Below are positions 36,798 through 49,345 of a stretch of DNA of 64,000 nucleotides, in pieces. This DNA comes from Polytrichum commune. Taxonomy: Eukaryota > Streptophyta > Polytrichopsida > Polytrichales > Polytrichaceae. The DNA lies in assembly GCA_950295325.1 (NCBI GenBank), contig OX485803.1, positions 24,676,001 through 24,740,000 of the forward strand, read 5' to 3'. Below the pieces are notes generated by a model, which ran no database searches, was not told the origin of the DNA, and saw only the letters and a list, made by a program, of their open reading frames with translations. Every line of letters starts with the position of its first letter. Positions within the stretch are counted from its first letter, which is position 1. Both the position numbers and the translations under genes were made by a program.

Positions 36798-39297
36798 TAG
36801 TAGCTTATTTAAGTCAGTCTTGGTCTGAATACCAACCACCAACAATTTGGAACAAGGTGTACAGAAAAAGCTTTGTCCTTCTGGTGAAAATGTCTAGCAG
36901 CTTGAACAATAAGTAGGTAACTTTTCAAGCCCCACCAGACAACAAAAGCATCTGGTGATGTGGCCTATGCCTCCTCCATGCTGCTGCAGCTGTTCACCCC
37001 AGAGATTACTACAAAGGCCCTCACATCCAGATCCACATCAGGACATCTTATTACCAAGCCCAACAAATAGCTACTATACTCAAAAATTACACAATAGGAA
37101 ATAGAAAAGCACAAGAAAAGACTAATTTGAGATTGTGCACAGTAATTAAGTCAGTCACCCATTGTACGGCAACTTGAAAACACCTTGAGTAGAAGCAAAG
37201 TGGAAGGAAAGAAGGGGAAAAAAAAACTTCATACTACCAATGTAAGTCCAGTCTGTGGAATGGAACTACAAATGTTACTCAACACATCACTTTCTCCAAT
37301 TTAGAGGCACAAGATTGGAACAAGAATACACAAATTAATAATCAAGAATTTGGCCAGCACACAGAATGTAGAGTGACCAGACACTAACCAAATTCAGCAC
37401 CTTGAATAGGCCAGTGCACTGTGTTGCACTCCCACTGTTCCATATTGCAATGAATCAAAGCAGCAATACCAGCAGAAATGAATCAACGGATACTGTGTTC
37501 GTGAAAATCATCTTTGTTCAAGATCATACATTTATGGCTGCTTTGGAATTCAGACAAAGATTCTGGAGCCAACCCCTGGAAAAAGTAAATCCCAATATCT
37601 TTAGATTTAAAGAGACTCCAGCGCCCATCAACCTGAACTGCAATTAAGTCACCTCAAGACCCTTGTGACCTATGACCACCAGTCCCACATCCAAAACCTT
37701 CGTAGGTGGAAGCTCCTAATTACAACCCTTCAAACAGAACATCCTGGCTGACATAAAGGACATGGCCTCCTAGAAAGCTTAGTACACAAACCTACAAACC
37801 TACATAAAATGTGCACAGATGCAGACTTTGCAACCTAATGTGGATTAATGAAGGGAAACGATGAAACATATCAACTAAAGTACACAAGAATAATTTACAT
37901 AATGAATTTTACAATGCCATAGGGAAATAAAGTTGAGAGCTCGTGTTAAGAATCTGTGAATCCAGAACACAGGATCCAATTGAAACACACAGGATCCCTT
38001 GGTTATGTGCTTAGTCCCGGATGAGGTATTAGAAGCAGAGAAACTGTGTAAATAATAGATCAAGGAATCCTTCATGTGAACAAAGAGAATAAGGAAGATA
38101 GCACCTGCTCCAGACTAGGTTTTGTCAAGGTAAGCATCTGGCACATCAGTTTACAAGGTGTTATGAAGACTAGACCAACCTCATGCAGGCAAACAACACA
38201 ACAACAATCTTTGCAGAAATCAGCAAATAGGAGGTTGGTGAACACAATGATGAGAAACTTGAAACTTAGGCTGCTAGTCTTGTTACCAGTGTAAAAACTG
38301 AGCACATCCATGCTGAAGAGGTGCTAAAATTATGTTAAGGTTTATGACTTTTTGGAACCAATCACAATGTAGGATGTTTTAAATATCAAGTCCCCAGTGC
38401 ACAGCCAGAACACCAGTCCTTACTGACTTCACAATTTCCAACATAGCTTCACTTTCACATGCTAAACCATGCTTTCAATAAGTAGAAGTCAACCTAGGTT
38501 GTTCTTAGTATTATTTATTACACATTCCAAAAGGATGGAACAAGATTAACAACCAGTCATATTGTAATATGCAGGGACATATAAGTTGTCACCCTCATTC
38601 AGGCATTAACATTAGAGATCAGACTCCACTCACTTCACTTGCTCCTGTGCCAGAGCACCACCACAACCTATTTTTCAAAGGAAGTAGAGCTGATGTATGT
38701 GAACTTCAAGTTAAGAAAATTAAATATTTCTAGCACTGAATAAACCTAAAGAATTTGCAAGAAATGGCAACCATCATAAGCACTCAGCAACATACACAAA
38801 TTGTCAACCCAAAAAGCTAGAGATGGAGGGGACATGAACAGAGAACTGAGACTAAATATCTCACCATGTCATTGTGATGTACATACTGAGAATAAATCCC
38901 GCAAAATCTTTCTGATAACAGCTCCAGGCCATTCATCCCACGTATTGAAGCCTAGTACAAATGCCTGGGGAACCAAGACCCTACCATCTCCTGGGCACCT
39001 CAAGGAACTGCACAAAATTTGATGCAACATACTGATAACCAAAAGAACCACAACAACTTTTGGAATGTGAAGAGCTCAAGGACAGCCAAACATTGTACAC
39101 TACGAAATCCTACTGTTGAGAAAAGCCCTCCCACTAAGGGTCCTGCTCTGCCCATGTGCCTCATGTACCTGGAGCACTGTATGTAATCCTCCTTGTCCAC
39201 ATACAAATGAGATGTTACACAAATAAATGTTGCTCTTCAAAATTCTATCTGTACAAATCTCTGTCAAACGGCCTACTCTTTTACAAAATGTCAATTT
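36798..39297. other. 3' flank of AQR, no separate gene recognised
   Basis: The GC content is higher than in the deserts to the left and no family frame is found. Part of it is likely to be the AQR 3' untranslated region, which would extend leftwards from 39297 on the minus strand. Polyadenylation sites cannot be fixed by eye. Confidence 0.4.
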
Positions 39298-42200
39298 TCA
39301 TGTGCCATTTCTTTGGGAAAGTTGAGGTCCTCCCATAGTAGTTACTTGTTGTAGTTGAAATTTTTCTGCAGCAATGTAGGCCATCTCTTGCAACCCACTA
39401 ACAAGATGCCCATTCCCTAATACATTGGCTGGACGCTCAGTAGGGTGATTTGACTCCCCAAGCACTAATGCTAGTTTGTCAGGTCTTTGAAGAAGCAATC
39501 TGAAAGTTGGCTGCAGCTCATAGCACTGTTCAAATAAAGTGCGTCGACAGAACACATACACTCCAAGGCGGGCTCGTGACATGGCTACAACTAACCTTCT
39601 GACATCCCTTAGATGACCAACTACACGAGTGCGTACCAAGGACAACAAAATATAGTCATTCTGCTGCCCTTGAAACCTGTCCACTGTTGTCACCTTGCTG
39701 GGCCGGCCAAAGAGAGGATGGTTACCACAACGTCGCTCAATGACATCACGTATTAGATGTTTCTGTCCGTTGTATGTGGTTAAAATTGATATCTTCGCTG
39801 CAGGATATCCAAGCAAGCGCATATATTGGAATACACTCACCACATACTCTGCCTCACCCAGATTCTGATAGAAGTATGGGTTGGGTTCCGACTCTCCCTT
39901 CCCTTCATAGTCATCCACATTGATAAGCTGGTACTCGTGACTAAATCCTGCATTTGCAAGCTGGTAGACTGGGTCATTTTCAACATTAGGGAGATCTCCA
40001 AGTTCACGGTAACGCCAGTTGTATAATTTGGCAATGCTTGGTCTAGCCCTACCCTGGGCATTCAGCTGAATAAATGGAACCCCCAACCTCACAAACCTGG
40101 TAAAGAGACTCTGGTCCATATGACTATACTTCTGAAATGCCAAGTTCTTCACCACCGGAGGCAGCTGGTGATGATCACCAATCAAGATGCACCGCTTTAA
40201 ACGTGCACGACCATCAGTCTGTCGTTGCAGTAACATTGGAATGAAAGTCTCAATTTCCAAAATTTGAGCACTTTCCTCCATCAACAGATTATCATACTTG
40301 AAGTTCAGATCTAAAAAATCCCGCCTTTTCAGGGCAGCATGGGTGCATGTCATTGCAACAATCTTTGCCTGCTTGGCCATCAAATAGTTGGCACGATCAG
40401 CTGTTGATTTGAGTAACTCAAATGCTCGGCACTCCTCAAGTTCTTGAAACATGTTCTTTAAATGCCGGAAGCAACCAGTTGCTGCTTGCATGTCCCGTAC
40501 ATATGAAGTCCCAGTGAAAAGGGGCTGCGGGGTGTCGTTGAAATAGTCCTTAAAAGGGAACTTCTCCTTGACAATACCTGCATCTCCTGACTCCTCACAT
40601 GCTGCCATAAACTCCTCCCAGCGAGACAGAACATGCAAAAGCCAGAAATATGCTGCCGTTTCACAAGTATAAGCTGCATCCTCAGGCACCTTCAGTGTCT
40701 TTGCCATCCTCTCTACTTCACAAAGCAACTCCAATCGCCGTGCCAACATAGCGTTTACACGACCTTGGCGACTAAAATCTAGACTTGTGTCCAACTCTTG
40801 TTCTCCTTGGCCCAGCCGCAAAAGATACCTCGCTGGAACATCTCTCTGCATGATCTTTTCAAAAAGATCATTCAAGGCCTGGTTGGAGTGTGTGATGATC
40901 AGAGTTCTCTGTGATGGAAAATTGTGATACAGAAGATTCAAAATCTGCACGGCAGTATCTGTCTTGCCAGTACCCGGGGGACCCACAATCATGGTTAGCC
41001 CTGGCTGAACACCAGATATGATAGCATTGACTTGGACAGTGGTAAACTTGACAGAATTTTGTTTCGGTTGATCCTGAGGATAAGGACCAGGATCCGGAGG
41101 GACATAGGTCCTGACTACAACTTGACCTCTGTCTGGAGCACTATCTACTGTAGAGGTGGCATCGCCGTCTACATCTTTCCTCTTACCAGATTTGAACTTG
41201 ACATCAGTGCCAGTTGAGATTTTAGGTAAAGTTACTTGAAATGGAGGTATTGAAGCAGTATCTTCGTCCCCTTCAGCAGTCAGAAAGTGGACATCACAAG
41301 AAGGAAAGCTGTCTCGTAGATGCTTAGCATCTAAAAATGTATCCTTGAAGTCCACAACCTCAAGAGTATCTTTCATGTTCTTCCACTGAGCAGAAGCAGG
41401 ATTACCATACCCAAGAAGAATATCATGCAACCATGTAGGCACCACAAAGTCTTCATTCATAAGGTCCCTTATTGATTCCAGAATGGCCTTGAAATTATTC
41501 TCCTTGGGCTTCCTCCGCATCAGTACATTGAATGTTTCGTACACATTCTCAGCATTCCCATCAGCAGCTGCATTCATATCAAGCTGATACTGCGCATTAT
41601 CGAGACCAACAACAACAGTACGTGCTTCGCCAGAAGGTGGTTTCCAATCTTCCCGCTTCACCCTCCCTGTAAAGTCATTCATTAGCATACCTCCTTCGTC
41701 CTGTATTTCAATAACCTCACAACCCCGCACATACTGAAGTCCAAACTGTTCAGCGACACTCAGTTTCGCCAACTCCTCCTTGCTCAGGCTGGATGAGGGA
41801 GCTCTTATTGACAGTAAGAACAACACATCATGCTCCTTCAATGCATCCCACTCGGATCGGTGCGCACCTCTCAAACCCTTGATGCTGAAACCTACTTCTG
41901 CAATCACTGCAGCTGGTTTCAACTCCCCAATTTTTGCCGCTTTCACTTCAGATATCCTGAAGCTTGTGATGGGTGTTGCCATTCTCGCCCACCCAGAGAA
42001 TACAGTTTCGCCATCATCACCAATCCGCGCACCCATGCGCTTCAAGACATCATGTGTGTCCTCCCGGATCTCATATGTAGACTCTAATCTGAAGAGGTTA
42101 AAGTTGCGAAGCAAGTAATCATGGAGTGTGAGGAACTGTAAGTTCAACTTTGGTAATGCCAGGGGACCAGCTCCTGTGTAGTTAATACTAGGAACCAAAT

Positions 42201-43626
42201 TCTCGTCCCACATCACTTTCTCATTTGGATATAGGGGCAAGGCATTAATTGACTCTCTTTGAGACTGCCGTCTCTCAAAACTCGACACCAAAACCTCCGT
42301 TAGGAATTCCACCTTTCCCGCCCAAGGATCATTAATTGACACTAGCTGCAGCTTCTTACACATGAGATCTTTTAATTCCCCAGGGGTCAGAACAGAGACC
42401 ATCTTCATCAGCTGAGTCCTCTTGTCAATAGAACCCACATTCGCCAGCGCTAACGGCATCAGCTTCTCAACCTTCTTGAAGCAGAGAAACTGGAAGGCAT
42501 GAACTCGAGAGCTGTGATTAATTTCCACGTCATCTGCACTTAGTTGGGTACCTGTTTGGTCGTTGATTTCATAATTCTGATAGAACTTCAGCAAATCCAC
42601 TAGCTGCCTAAATAAATCTCCAGAAGGGTGTGCGTACAGAGCACTCAATCGACTCTTCACGACCACTGCCACATCCTCAATCAAGGCCCTCACAAATCGC
42701 CTGGTTGGCAACTGACTCAAAAGATCAATCAAGAACTCTGCAAACCGTTCACAGTATAGCTGTGATTCAGGATCAACAGAACCTCTAACCTCATTATCCG
42801 TGTCCATATCATCATCGCCATCGCCATCATCCGCTGGAGGAGAAGGCACTGCCGAATCCAAGACTTCGAAAAATTCCTGCACCAAGGATGGAAGAAACCG
42901 CACTTCGAGCTTCTCCTTCAAATCAATGGCTACTCCAGCTCGCTTTGACTCCCTTGCTTCTCTCTTCAGCATTTTTTTCCAATGGTCCAACAGCTGTGGA
43001 TGTTGAACAAATTCCATTGTAAGCCGGCCAGCGGACAGGGCATGCCACAAGGGTAATGACACCAGCTTCAAAACTGGCACTCGAACTTTCTCATCTTCCA
43101 AACTCTGGAAACAATGAATCATGAAGAGAAGATAATTTGTCTTCTCACGGACACTCATCACATGCCCTTCTTTGTCCTTCAAAGTGAGGACACGGTTAAA
43201 AAAGGCAGGGAACACATCCTCCCTCTCACGAAAACTTGCCCAGGCCGGAATATTCTCCCGAAACTTCTCATTCACCATAAGCACGATGGACATAACATGC
43301 TCAAACGTTGCTGTCTGGGGATCAAAATGAGGCCAAAGGTAGTTCTCCAAGTACTGACTGATCTCCAGAACCATAGCCCGTTGCAACGATGATGGCACGC
43401 TGAGCTCCTTCTTATATATGTCATCCACAAGGTCAGGATTAAATTTCGTGCTCGCATGGTCGCGGAAACTTGACGTCGACCAATTGGCGGCTGCAATCTT
43501 AGTGATACGGTCCCTCTGTATCTGGTTCAGCGTTAATGTCTTCCCTGCCACTACAACCACCGGCTCCTCCACGGGCTTCGAAGTCCCGTTCATTATAACC
43601 AACCCTACCTCCTCCCCGCTCTTCAT
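39298..43626 (-). CDS. AQR: AQUARIUS, intron-binding SF1 RNA helicase of the spliceosome
   Basis: A single uninterrupted frame encodes 1442 residues, close to the usual length of about 1500. AQR is a Upf1-like superfamily-1 helicase in the intron-binding complex (with SYF1, ISY1 and CYPE). It contacts the intron upstream of the branch point and couples splicing to snoRNP and exon-junction assembly in the nucleus. The N-terminal armadillo-like region (about 1-400) has SQYLENYLWPHFDPQTATFEH; the helicase core follows. Walker A GPPGTGKT is at about 882-889, motif II MEESAQILE at about 1114, LIGDHHQLPPVVK after it, then NAQGRARPS, TVDRFQGQQND (motif V) and VVAMSRARLG (motif VI). The first in-frame ATG is at 43626; six codons upstream are open but lack an ATG and follow a TAG. 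No introns in 4.3 kb is notable beside the heavily split neighbour RPC5. Confidence 0.97.
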   Translation of the reverse strand: MKSGEEVGLVIMNGTSKPVEEPVVVVAGKTLTLNQIQRDRITKIAAANWSTSSFRDHASTKFNPDLVDDIYKKELSVPSSLQRAMVLEISQYLENYLWPHFDPQTATFEHVMSIVLMVNEKFRENIPAWASFREREDVFPAFFNRVLTLKDKEGHVMSVREKTNYLLFMIHCFQSLEDEKVRVPVLKLVSLPLWHALSAGRLTMEFVQHPQLLDHWKKMLKREARESKRAGVAIDLKEKLEVRFLPSLVQEFFEVLDSAVPSPPADDGDGDDDMDTDNEVRGSVDPESQLYCERFAEFLIDLLSQLPTRRFVRALIEDVAVVVKSRLSALYAHPSGDLFRQLVDLLKFYQNYEINDQTGTQLSADDVEINHSSRVHAFQFLCFKKVEKLMPLALANVGSIDKRTQLMKMVSVLTPGELKDLMCKKLQLVSINDPWAGKVEFLTEVLVSSFERRQSQRESINALPLYPNEKVMWDENLVPSINYTGAGPLALPKLNLQFLTLHDYLLRNFNLFRLESTYEIREDTHDVLKRMGARIGDDGETVFSGWARMATPITSFRISEVKAAKIGELKPAAVIAEVGFSIKGLRGAHRSEWDALKEHDVLFLLSIRAPSSSLSKEELAKLSVAEQFGLQYVRGCEVIEIQDEGGMLMNDFTGRVKREDWKPPSGEARTVVVGLDNAQYQLDMNAAADGNAENVYETFNVLMRRKPKENNFKAILESIRDLMNEDFVVPTWLHDILLGYGNPASAQWKNMKDTLEVVDFKDTFLDAKHLRDSFPSCDVHFLTAEGDEDTASIPPFQVTLPKISTGTDVKFKSGKRKDVDGDATSTVDSAPDRGQVVVRTYVPPDPGPYPQDQPKQNSVKFTTVQVNAIISGVQPGLTMIVGPPGTGKTDTAVQILNLLYHNFPSQRTLIITHSNQALNDLFEKIMQRDVPARYLLRLGQGEQELDTSLDFSRQGRVNAMLARRLELLCEVERMAKTLKVPEDAAYTCETAAYFWLLHVLSRWEEFMAACEESGDAGIVKEKFPFKDYFNDTPQPLFTGTSYVRDMQAATGCFRHLKNMFQELEECRAFELLKSTADRANYLMAKQAKIVAMTCTHAALKRRDFLDLNFKYDNLLMEESAQILEIETFIPMLLQRQTDGRARLKRCILIGDHHQLPPVVKNLAFQKYSHMDQSLFTRFVRLGVPFIQLNAQGRARPSIAKLYNWRYRELGDLPNVENDPVYQLANAGFSHEYQLINVDDYEGKGESEPNPYFYQNLGEAEYVVSVFQYMRLLGYPAAKISILTTYNGQKHLIRDVIERRCGNHPLFGRPSKVTTVDRFQGQQNDYILLSLVRTRVVGHLRDVRRLVVAMSRARLGVYVFCRRTLFEQCYELQPTFRLLLQRPDKLALVLGESNHPTERPANVLGNGHLVSGLQEMAYIAAEKFQLQQVTTMGGPQLSQRNGT

Positions 43627-43960
43627 CCTGACACACTCGATCAACCCTCCGATAAACCCCGACCGCAGCTACGTCGAGAAAAGCAAGCCTCACGGCTAAG
43701 AAGCACGCATTGCCATAATTCTTACTTTTGAGTAATCGCTTCCATTTCTGTCCAGTATTGCGTACTCTACGTCGCTGATTTGCTAAGAGTGTGAAAATGG
43801 GCGTGCTCTGGAAACCCTAGGTGATGCAACAAGTATCGACACGCTCCAAGCCCTTGCAACCCTAAAACCCTGCTTTCCTTCTCACGGGGTCACTCGAGGA
43901 AGACCACTCACGCTCCCCTCACGTTCCCTAAGAGTTCCCCAGTCACGTTCTCCACCGCCC
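43627..43960 (-). promoter_or_regulatory. AQR promoter and leader with telo-box motifs
   Basis: Upstream of the AQR start lie AAACCCTAG (43812-43820) and AACCCTAAAACCCT (43859-43872). These match plant telo-box and related motifs often found near the start sites of translation and RNA-processing genes. No clear TATA box is seen. Confidence 0.5.
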
Positions 43961-44039
43961 TTTCCTTCTCAATACTTTGAATGAGCTAATTTCTTTTACA
44001 TGCCATCTTAGGCACGGCAAATGGGCCTAAAATGGACAC

Positions 44040-44310
44040 ATTTAGCTGTGTACCCACTTCTCCAAGGATAAGTTGATAAACACGCAATTACTATCCAAAT
44101 CGAGGCCGTAGCCATGTTTCTCATCATTTTTGGAGCTCATATGAACATCTTTCTCATTATCAAAGTGAACATCTTTTCTTTTCCTAAATGATCATAGAGG
44201 TTCTTTCTATCAAATTTTGAGCATGTAATATCCATAGATTGTTTAAACACGTCTCTTTTTATGTTCGATTTTACATGCACAATTTATCACACATCACTCA
44301 CGTGTAGGTT
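44040..44310. repeat. Dispersed repeat shared with 10195-10510
   Basis: It has the same block order as the first copy (AGGCCGTAGCCATG, TTGGAGCTCAT, ATCAAAGTGA, AGAGGTTC, TTTTATGTTCGAT, TTATCACACAT). Element type and ends are unknown. Confidence 0.6.
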
Positions 44311-47300
44311 TGTGATTCAAGTTTGTAATCGGTTTGTACTCAATTACCTTGCATGAGGGAGATATGATGATCAACACACGCATGACCAATATGCGTGCCC
44401 ATGCTAGCCATGTGGCGCCAAATTCAGGCCTAGCCACTGAATAGGAGATGTGGTTGGGAAGGAAGAGGCGTAGAGGGAGGGTAATCTACAAAATGGGGGG
44501 GGCTAGAGATTTCATGGATTTTGATTTTGCATTCATTGTCATCTCCTTCATAATAATTTTCATCATTTTTCAAGTTTGTCATCCTCATGACTAGTATGGT
44601 AGTTGCAATTGTGAATATATCGTGCATTATTTTTCAGAGGATCAAACAACTTTTGTTCTTGTGCATTGGGATCAAGTAACTTAGATTTATGATGGGTGAC
44701 ACTCAACTATAAGATGAGTTTTCCTACTTGTCATTGGAAGACACATGCGTCACCTTAAACTTACACATGTAGGTCAATCATTTCATCAAGACCTCGACCA
44801 TCAAACCCATAATCTTACGTCCTACTTACCATGGTTTAAAGGCAATTCAACCTTTGTCCAACTTCCACCCTAACCCCTAAACCAATTTCCTATGATTGAT
44901 TGGATAACATGTGTCCAATGCCAACAAATAAGCAAATTTTGTGTGGGCAATTTCGGACCTCTCTTGATATCTTTGACACTACCGTCCTACATGGTTGGCT
45001 TTGATGAATGTAACATTACTTCATAAAATATCTAAAATTTGTAGAAATTGCATTTTTCAGCATGTATTATTGAAAAAAATCAATATTTGATTCATAGATT
45101 CAAAATCGTCTAGGTTGGACAAGAGTTCCCTATACCATAGCTTCCAACCCCTTTCTTATTGTGTTGTGGATTGTTTAAAGGGAAGTTATCCACTATGAAC
45201 AAAGTGAGGTAATGTTCCTACTACCATTCTCATTACACATGTATCACAAATACATCACTATTCCTTGTAGACATTATAAACTACCAAGCATGCATGGCAT
45301 CCAAAGATGGTAGAACACTCGCCATAACTAAACACCAAAGTTTGAGCGTATGTCGGACACTCCTTCTTTGTTGCAACAAATGGGCAAATCACCCATCCAC
45401 ACTGTTTAGCTTCTTCACGTCGATCTCAGTGCAATGTCAATGTTTTCATAACCGTCAATCAATTTGGGCAAATACATCGTTCATTTATTGCAATGATATA
45501 GTGTTTGTATGAAGGATCTTTTCATGAAAAACTCCAACAAAATAGAATTTTTGTAAGGTGTCTATTGATGAATCGACAAAAACATATGTCATGGCAAAGC
45601 ATTTAATCATGGACTCATGATCCACAAAGCATGGGAGTTCTTTTTCTATGCCCAATTATTTTACCTACAACATGTAACGGAACACATGAAGATATAAATG
45701 ATTTAAGGCACCCGTATATAAAGCAATGAATTATGTATATCACCAAAGGTGAAGTCAAGTCTTATGCAAAGATGGAGAACTCGTAGCAAATAAACACATA
45801 TGGTTTTTTTTATCAAAGCCAAGGCAAGGGACCACTTTCCAATTTTTATTCTAGTTTTTTTCATGATTTATATAATGTTATTGATCAAGGTCATTGCAAT
45901 CATGTACGATTTTTTCAAAGGGTACCTGACTAGTGTTGTTGCAATATGTAGAGTGGTCAGTTCCCAAATACTTCAACAACCAGTCTTGCACTTTTAACCT
46001 CCGCCAAATATATGTAGGCAACTTGTTTGAGTTTTGAATTTAAAACAATTAAGAACAATTTATCACATCTTGAGGTTAATTATCCTTATGATCATATGCA
46101 TATACATATACACATCCATTTCCTTTGCATATGTGCTCCAAATTGTTTAGAAGTATCCCTATCCATGAAGCAAACACTGACAAGTTTGCAAGTGATCATA
46201 TCAAAGCATCTTTCTTTTCAGTCAAGTGAGGCATTTCAATTTGCTTCGTGAAGTGAAGCCTCAAACATTGACATGGTGGCATGATTTATGCCCAAAGACC
46301 AAATTGGTGTTGGCCAATTGGTGCCGCCTTCCCAAGCAAACACACCACCACTAGGAGCCTCCAAATGTCATATCGTTGAGCCCTCTACCTAGTCAAATTC
46401 GATATGCGGTGCAAACAATCAAATATTAGCATAATTAAAAGGAGAAGAGCAAACATGATAACCACAAAGTGTCTCCAATTCAATTTTGCAAAGTTTGTTG
46501 CAAAGGCTCACACCCGCTTCATACAATTTTCCACAAGTAATGTAGGGGTAGTTGCACACTGCAAGACCAATTGACATGTGCACAAAAGGAGTGGCGAATA
46601 ACATGATCTTGGATCTCAACATTATAAATTGAGTCCACAATTATTTGAAAACAATCATTTATTCATGAAGTGCTACAAAGGCAAATTGAAATTAATCCAT
46701 CACCAGAGAGTTGTTTTGTGGAGAAATCCAAATGGGCCACTAATAAGACAATATAATGATTGGATTATGTATTGAGTCCACTCTCAACCCATACAACAAG
46801 CTTGAGACATGCCTCATCGATGTAATGAATTGTTGTGCCAATGGGAACATGCAAGCAAGAGTCTAGACCATGGGGGGTGCACTCATTATTAGAACTAGGG
46901 AATCATGTGCGTGCATGACCCTAAAATTAATACCCATGATATACAAGATTTTCACGCTCTTAAAAATGATATACGTATAATATGTAACTAGGAAATCCCC
47001 TCAAATACATACACATGTGAAAAATAAATAAATCAGATAGACCCCAATCATATGTATACACTAGAAAGATCATATGGCTAAAATACTCTTACAAAAGACA
47101 TATTTATCTATCATTGAACACTTGTTCATTAATTGGATGTAACTCATGCAAATTTGTTTCTACAATATAAGTCATTACATCCAATGCAATGATGATTTTT
47201 AACTCACCATCAAATGATTTGTCATATCATAGGTCCACATTGACCCGTTCTTATATTGATACCAACATAACCTTATTTCCATATTGAAAGGCCAATTCTA

Positions 47301-47830
47301 GAGGTCAATTAATTATCGATACTCAATCCACATTTTGCCAACATTGGGGCGCATCTTATATACCTTTTCCAAATACCAAGTCTTGGTGGTCAATGTTTTA
47401 GCCAACTTGCTTTCTTGCCTACATATTCTTCACTTCTTCGAGTATTGCTTGAGAGACAAACAAACAATTTGCATAATCTTATCTCAATTTCAATGAGTAA
47501 TTATTATCATTGGCTCTAGATAGTCGAGCTTTAGGTTTGACATACAACATACCATACTTGATTCTATAGAACCTATTGCTCGGACAATGTTAAATTACCA
47601 TTCAACTCAAATATTGGATGAAATGTTCATTGGGACCTCTTGTAGATCACCCACTCAATTATAATTGATTATGGGCCCTAAAGGTAGAAATACAACTAGG
47701 AGTATATGAATAATATGCCGAATATATTCACAAAGCCAAAATAAACAATACCCATACCTTATGTATATTTTGTAACCCCCGGGCACAATCAATACCCCTT
47801 TTGTGCACCCACGTGAGTCCACACTTTTAA
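44311..47830. other. AT-rich intergenic desert, no gene recognised
   Basis: Only short frames (up to about 74 codons) with no family features are present. Composition and local repetition suggest decayed transposons. No RNA gene is recognised. Confidence 0.4.
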
Positions 47831-47838
47831 CAATGAGT

Positions 47839-49337
47839 CACGGGGAGGTCACTTAGTGCATTTTAAAAACAACGTGCGGCATAATATAGGGAGGATTAAA
47901 ATCATTTGACATAAAATTTATAAAATAATTCCAAATAATGAAGGGTCCATTAAAAGTACATAAGCCCATTACAAGTAAAATAGATAGGTATAAAATATGG
48001 GCCATTCCCTTTTAGTAAAAATAATATAGGGGCTGAAAATAAGGATCTTAGGATGTATGTTTAGTAGAATCGATTTCGTACGCATGCCTCACGAGGGATG
48101 GATGAAAAATTACTCATCATTCACCCAAAAATGAATGAAATTGGAAGCCTCAGTACAGAGAACCGGAAATTTTTTGCCAACCGTAGAAGTTGATGGGCAT
48201 TTCATTTACAAGTCAACGTTTGTCTCACAACTCAATGGTAATGTTTTTCTATCCAAAGATATATTAGCAAGAATTAAACATAGTATTCATTTCAACAACC
48301 ATGATAATTGTCTCCAAGCAAGATCTTCATGTGGATCAAGTTTGTTATCTATAGGATTTGATTGTGGGGTGAATTTTGTCCAACGGGGCACAACAATGCT
48401 ATTGTCAACTGTAAAATCCGCTGCCAAACGAAAAAGGGGACGTTCAATGACTGATGTTAAAGCTGTAAATGCTACTAACATATTGAACGGAGTAGATTCC
48501 AGTTCATGGTGGGTGGGTAGGATGCAGGCTATGCGGCGGCGCAATGGGAAACAATTTGGAGTACTTAGGCAAGCGGTTGACCTCCTTGCTCGAACGGAGG
48601 AATCAGGGAGGAGAAATCCTAATAATCCCCACATCGAAGTAATGTTGCAATATTATAGAAAATATCCAGGCCGTAACAAATTTAAGTATGATCACACGGA
48701 TAGCAAATGGATTGATGTAGATTGCATTATATCTACGGTAACCATGAGCTACAATTCTACAAATGAGGTGTACACTCTTGATAGGAATGATTCAGAGCAA
48801 CTGTCCAAGTTTGTGACAGAACGAACTATATAAGATTCATGACCAAGCTTAAAGTGTTTCACACTATATGGTTTTGGTCTTCACTAGCATGTAAAGTGAT
48901 TTTGAATAAAGGATTTTTATGGAGCGGGTGTTGTGTTTGTGAACACACACACAATCTTGTTGTGTTTGTAAACACACACTCAATCATGTTATGTTCCATC
49001 CTAAGTCTTCTTTTTGTATTTTCACTTTAAGTTTTTGTACTTGGTTTTTGCAATGGTACGTAATTTTTATATTTTTTTGTTGCCATGCTTTTCCATCACT
49101 TTTGCATTGCATACATTCTTAAATTCAATTTTTTTAATTAAAAGGAATATAGACTACAAAAAATTTCAATGACATGGGCATTATAAGTAATGGTAGGGTA
49201 CAAAAAAATAGGCCATTTTAGAATATTATGTAATTATAGGGAGTTTTTAATTCGTGCCTTGGAGGTAAATAGCCCCTAAACAAATACCCCTCTGCCGCAC
49301 GTGGTACACAAAAATCCTACTGAGTGACCTCCCCGTG
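47839..49337. mobile_element. 1.5-kb E-family transposon with 8-bp target duplication and an internal ORF
   Basis: The terminal repeats are about 45 bp: CACGGGGAGGTCACTTAGTG at the left, and the inverse of CACGGGGAGGTCACTCAGTA at the right. Both run on to (C)ACGTGCGGCA. The exact repeat CAATGAGT lies outside both ends (47831-47838 and 49338-49345). An 8-bp duplication is usual for hAT and a few other cut-and-paste families. I cannot assign the superfamily because the only long frame inside is not a transposase I recognise. Confidence 0.85.
48135..48833 (+). CDS. Hypothetical 232-residue protein carried by a transposon
   Basis: This is an open intact frame inside the element 47839-49337. I do not recognise the family. 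Visible features are a basic stretch SAAKRKRGRS (a possible nuclear localisation signal, about residues 94-103), a GVDSSSWWVGRMQAMRRRNG segment, then RTEESGRRNPNNPH, and a C-terminal part with IDVDCIISTVTMSY. There is no DDE-type triad, zinc-finger BED or hAT dimerisation signature, and no signal peptide or membrane segment. It could be an accessory protein, a captured host gene, or the remains of an unusual transposase. An intact frame in an AT-rich element suggests a young copy or selection. The start is the first ATG of this frame. Confidence 0.5.
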   Translation: MKLEASVQRTGNFLPTVEVDGHFIYKSTFVSQLNGNVFLSKDILARIKHSIHFNNHDNCLQARSSCGSSLLSIGFDCGVNFVQRGTTMLLSTVKSAAKRKRGRSMTDVKAVNATNILNGVDSSSWWVGRMQAMRRRNGKQFGVLRQAVDLLARTEESGRRNPNNPHIEVMLQYYRKYPGRNKFKYDHTDSKWIDVDCIISTVTMSYNSTNEVYTLDRNDSEQLSKFVTERTI

Positions 49338-49345
49338 CAATGAGT

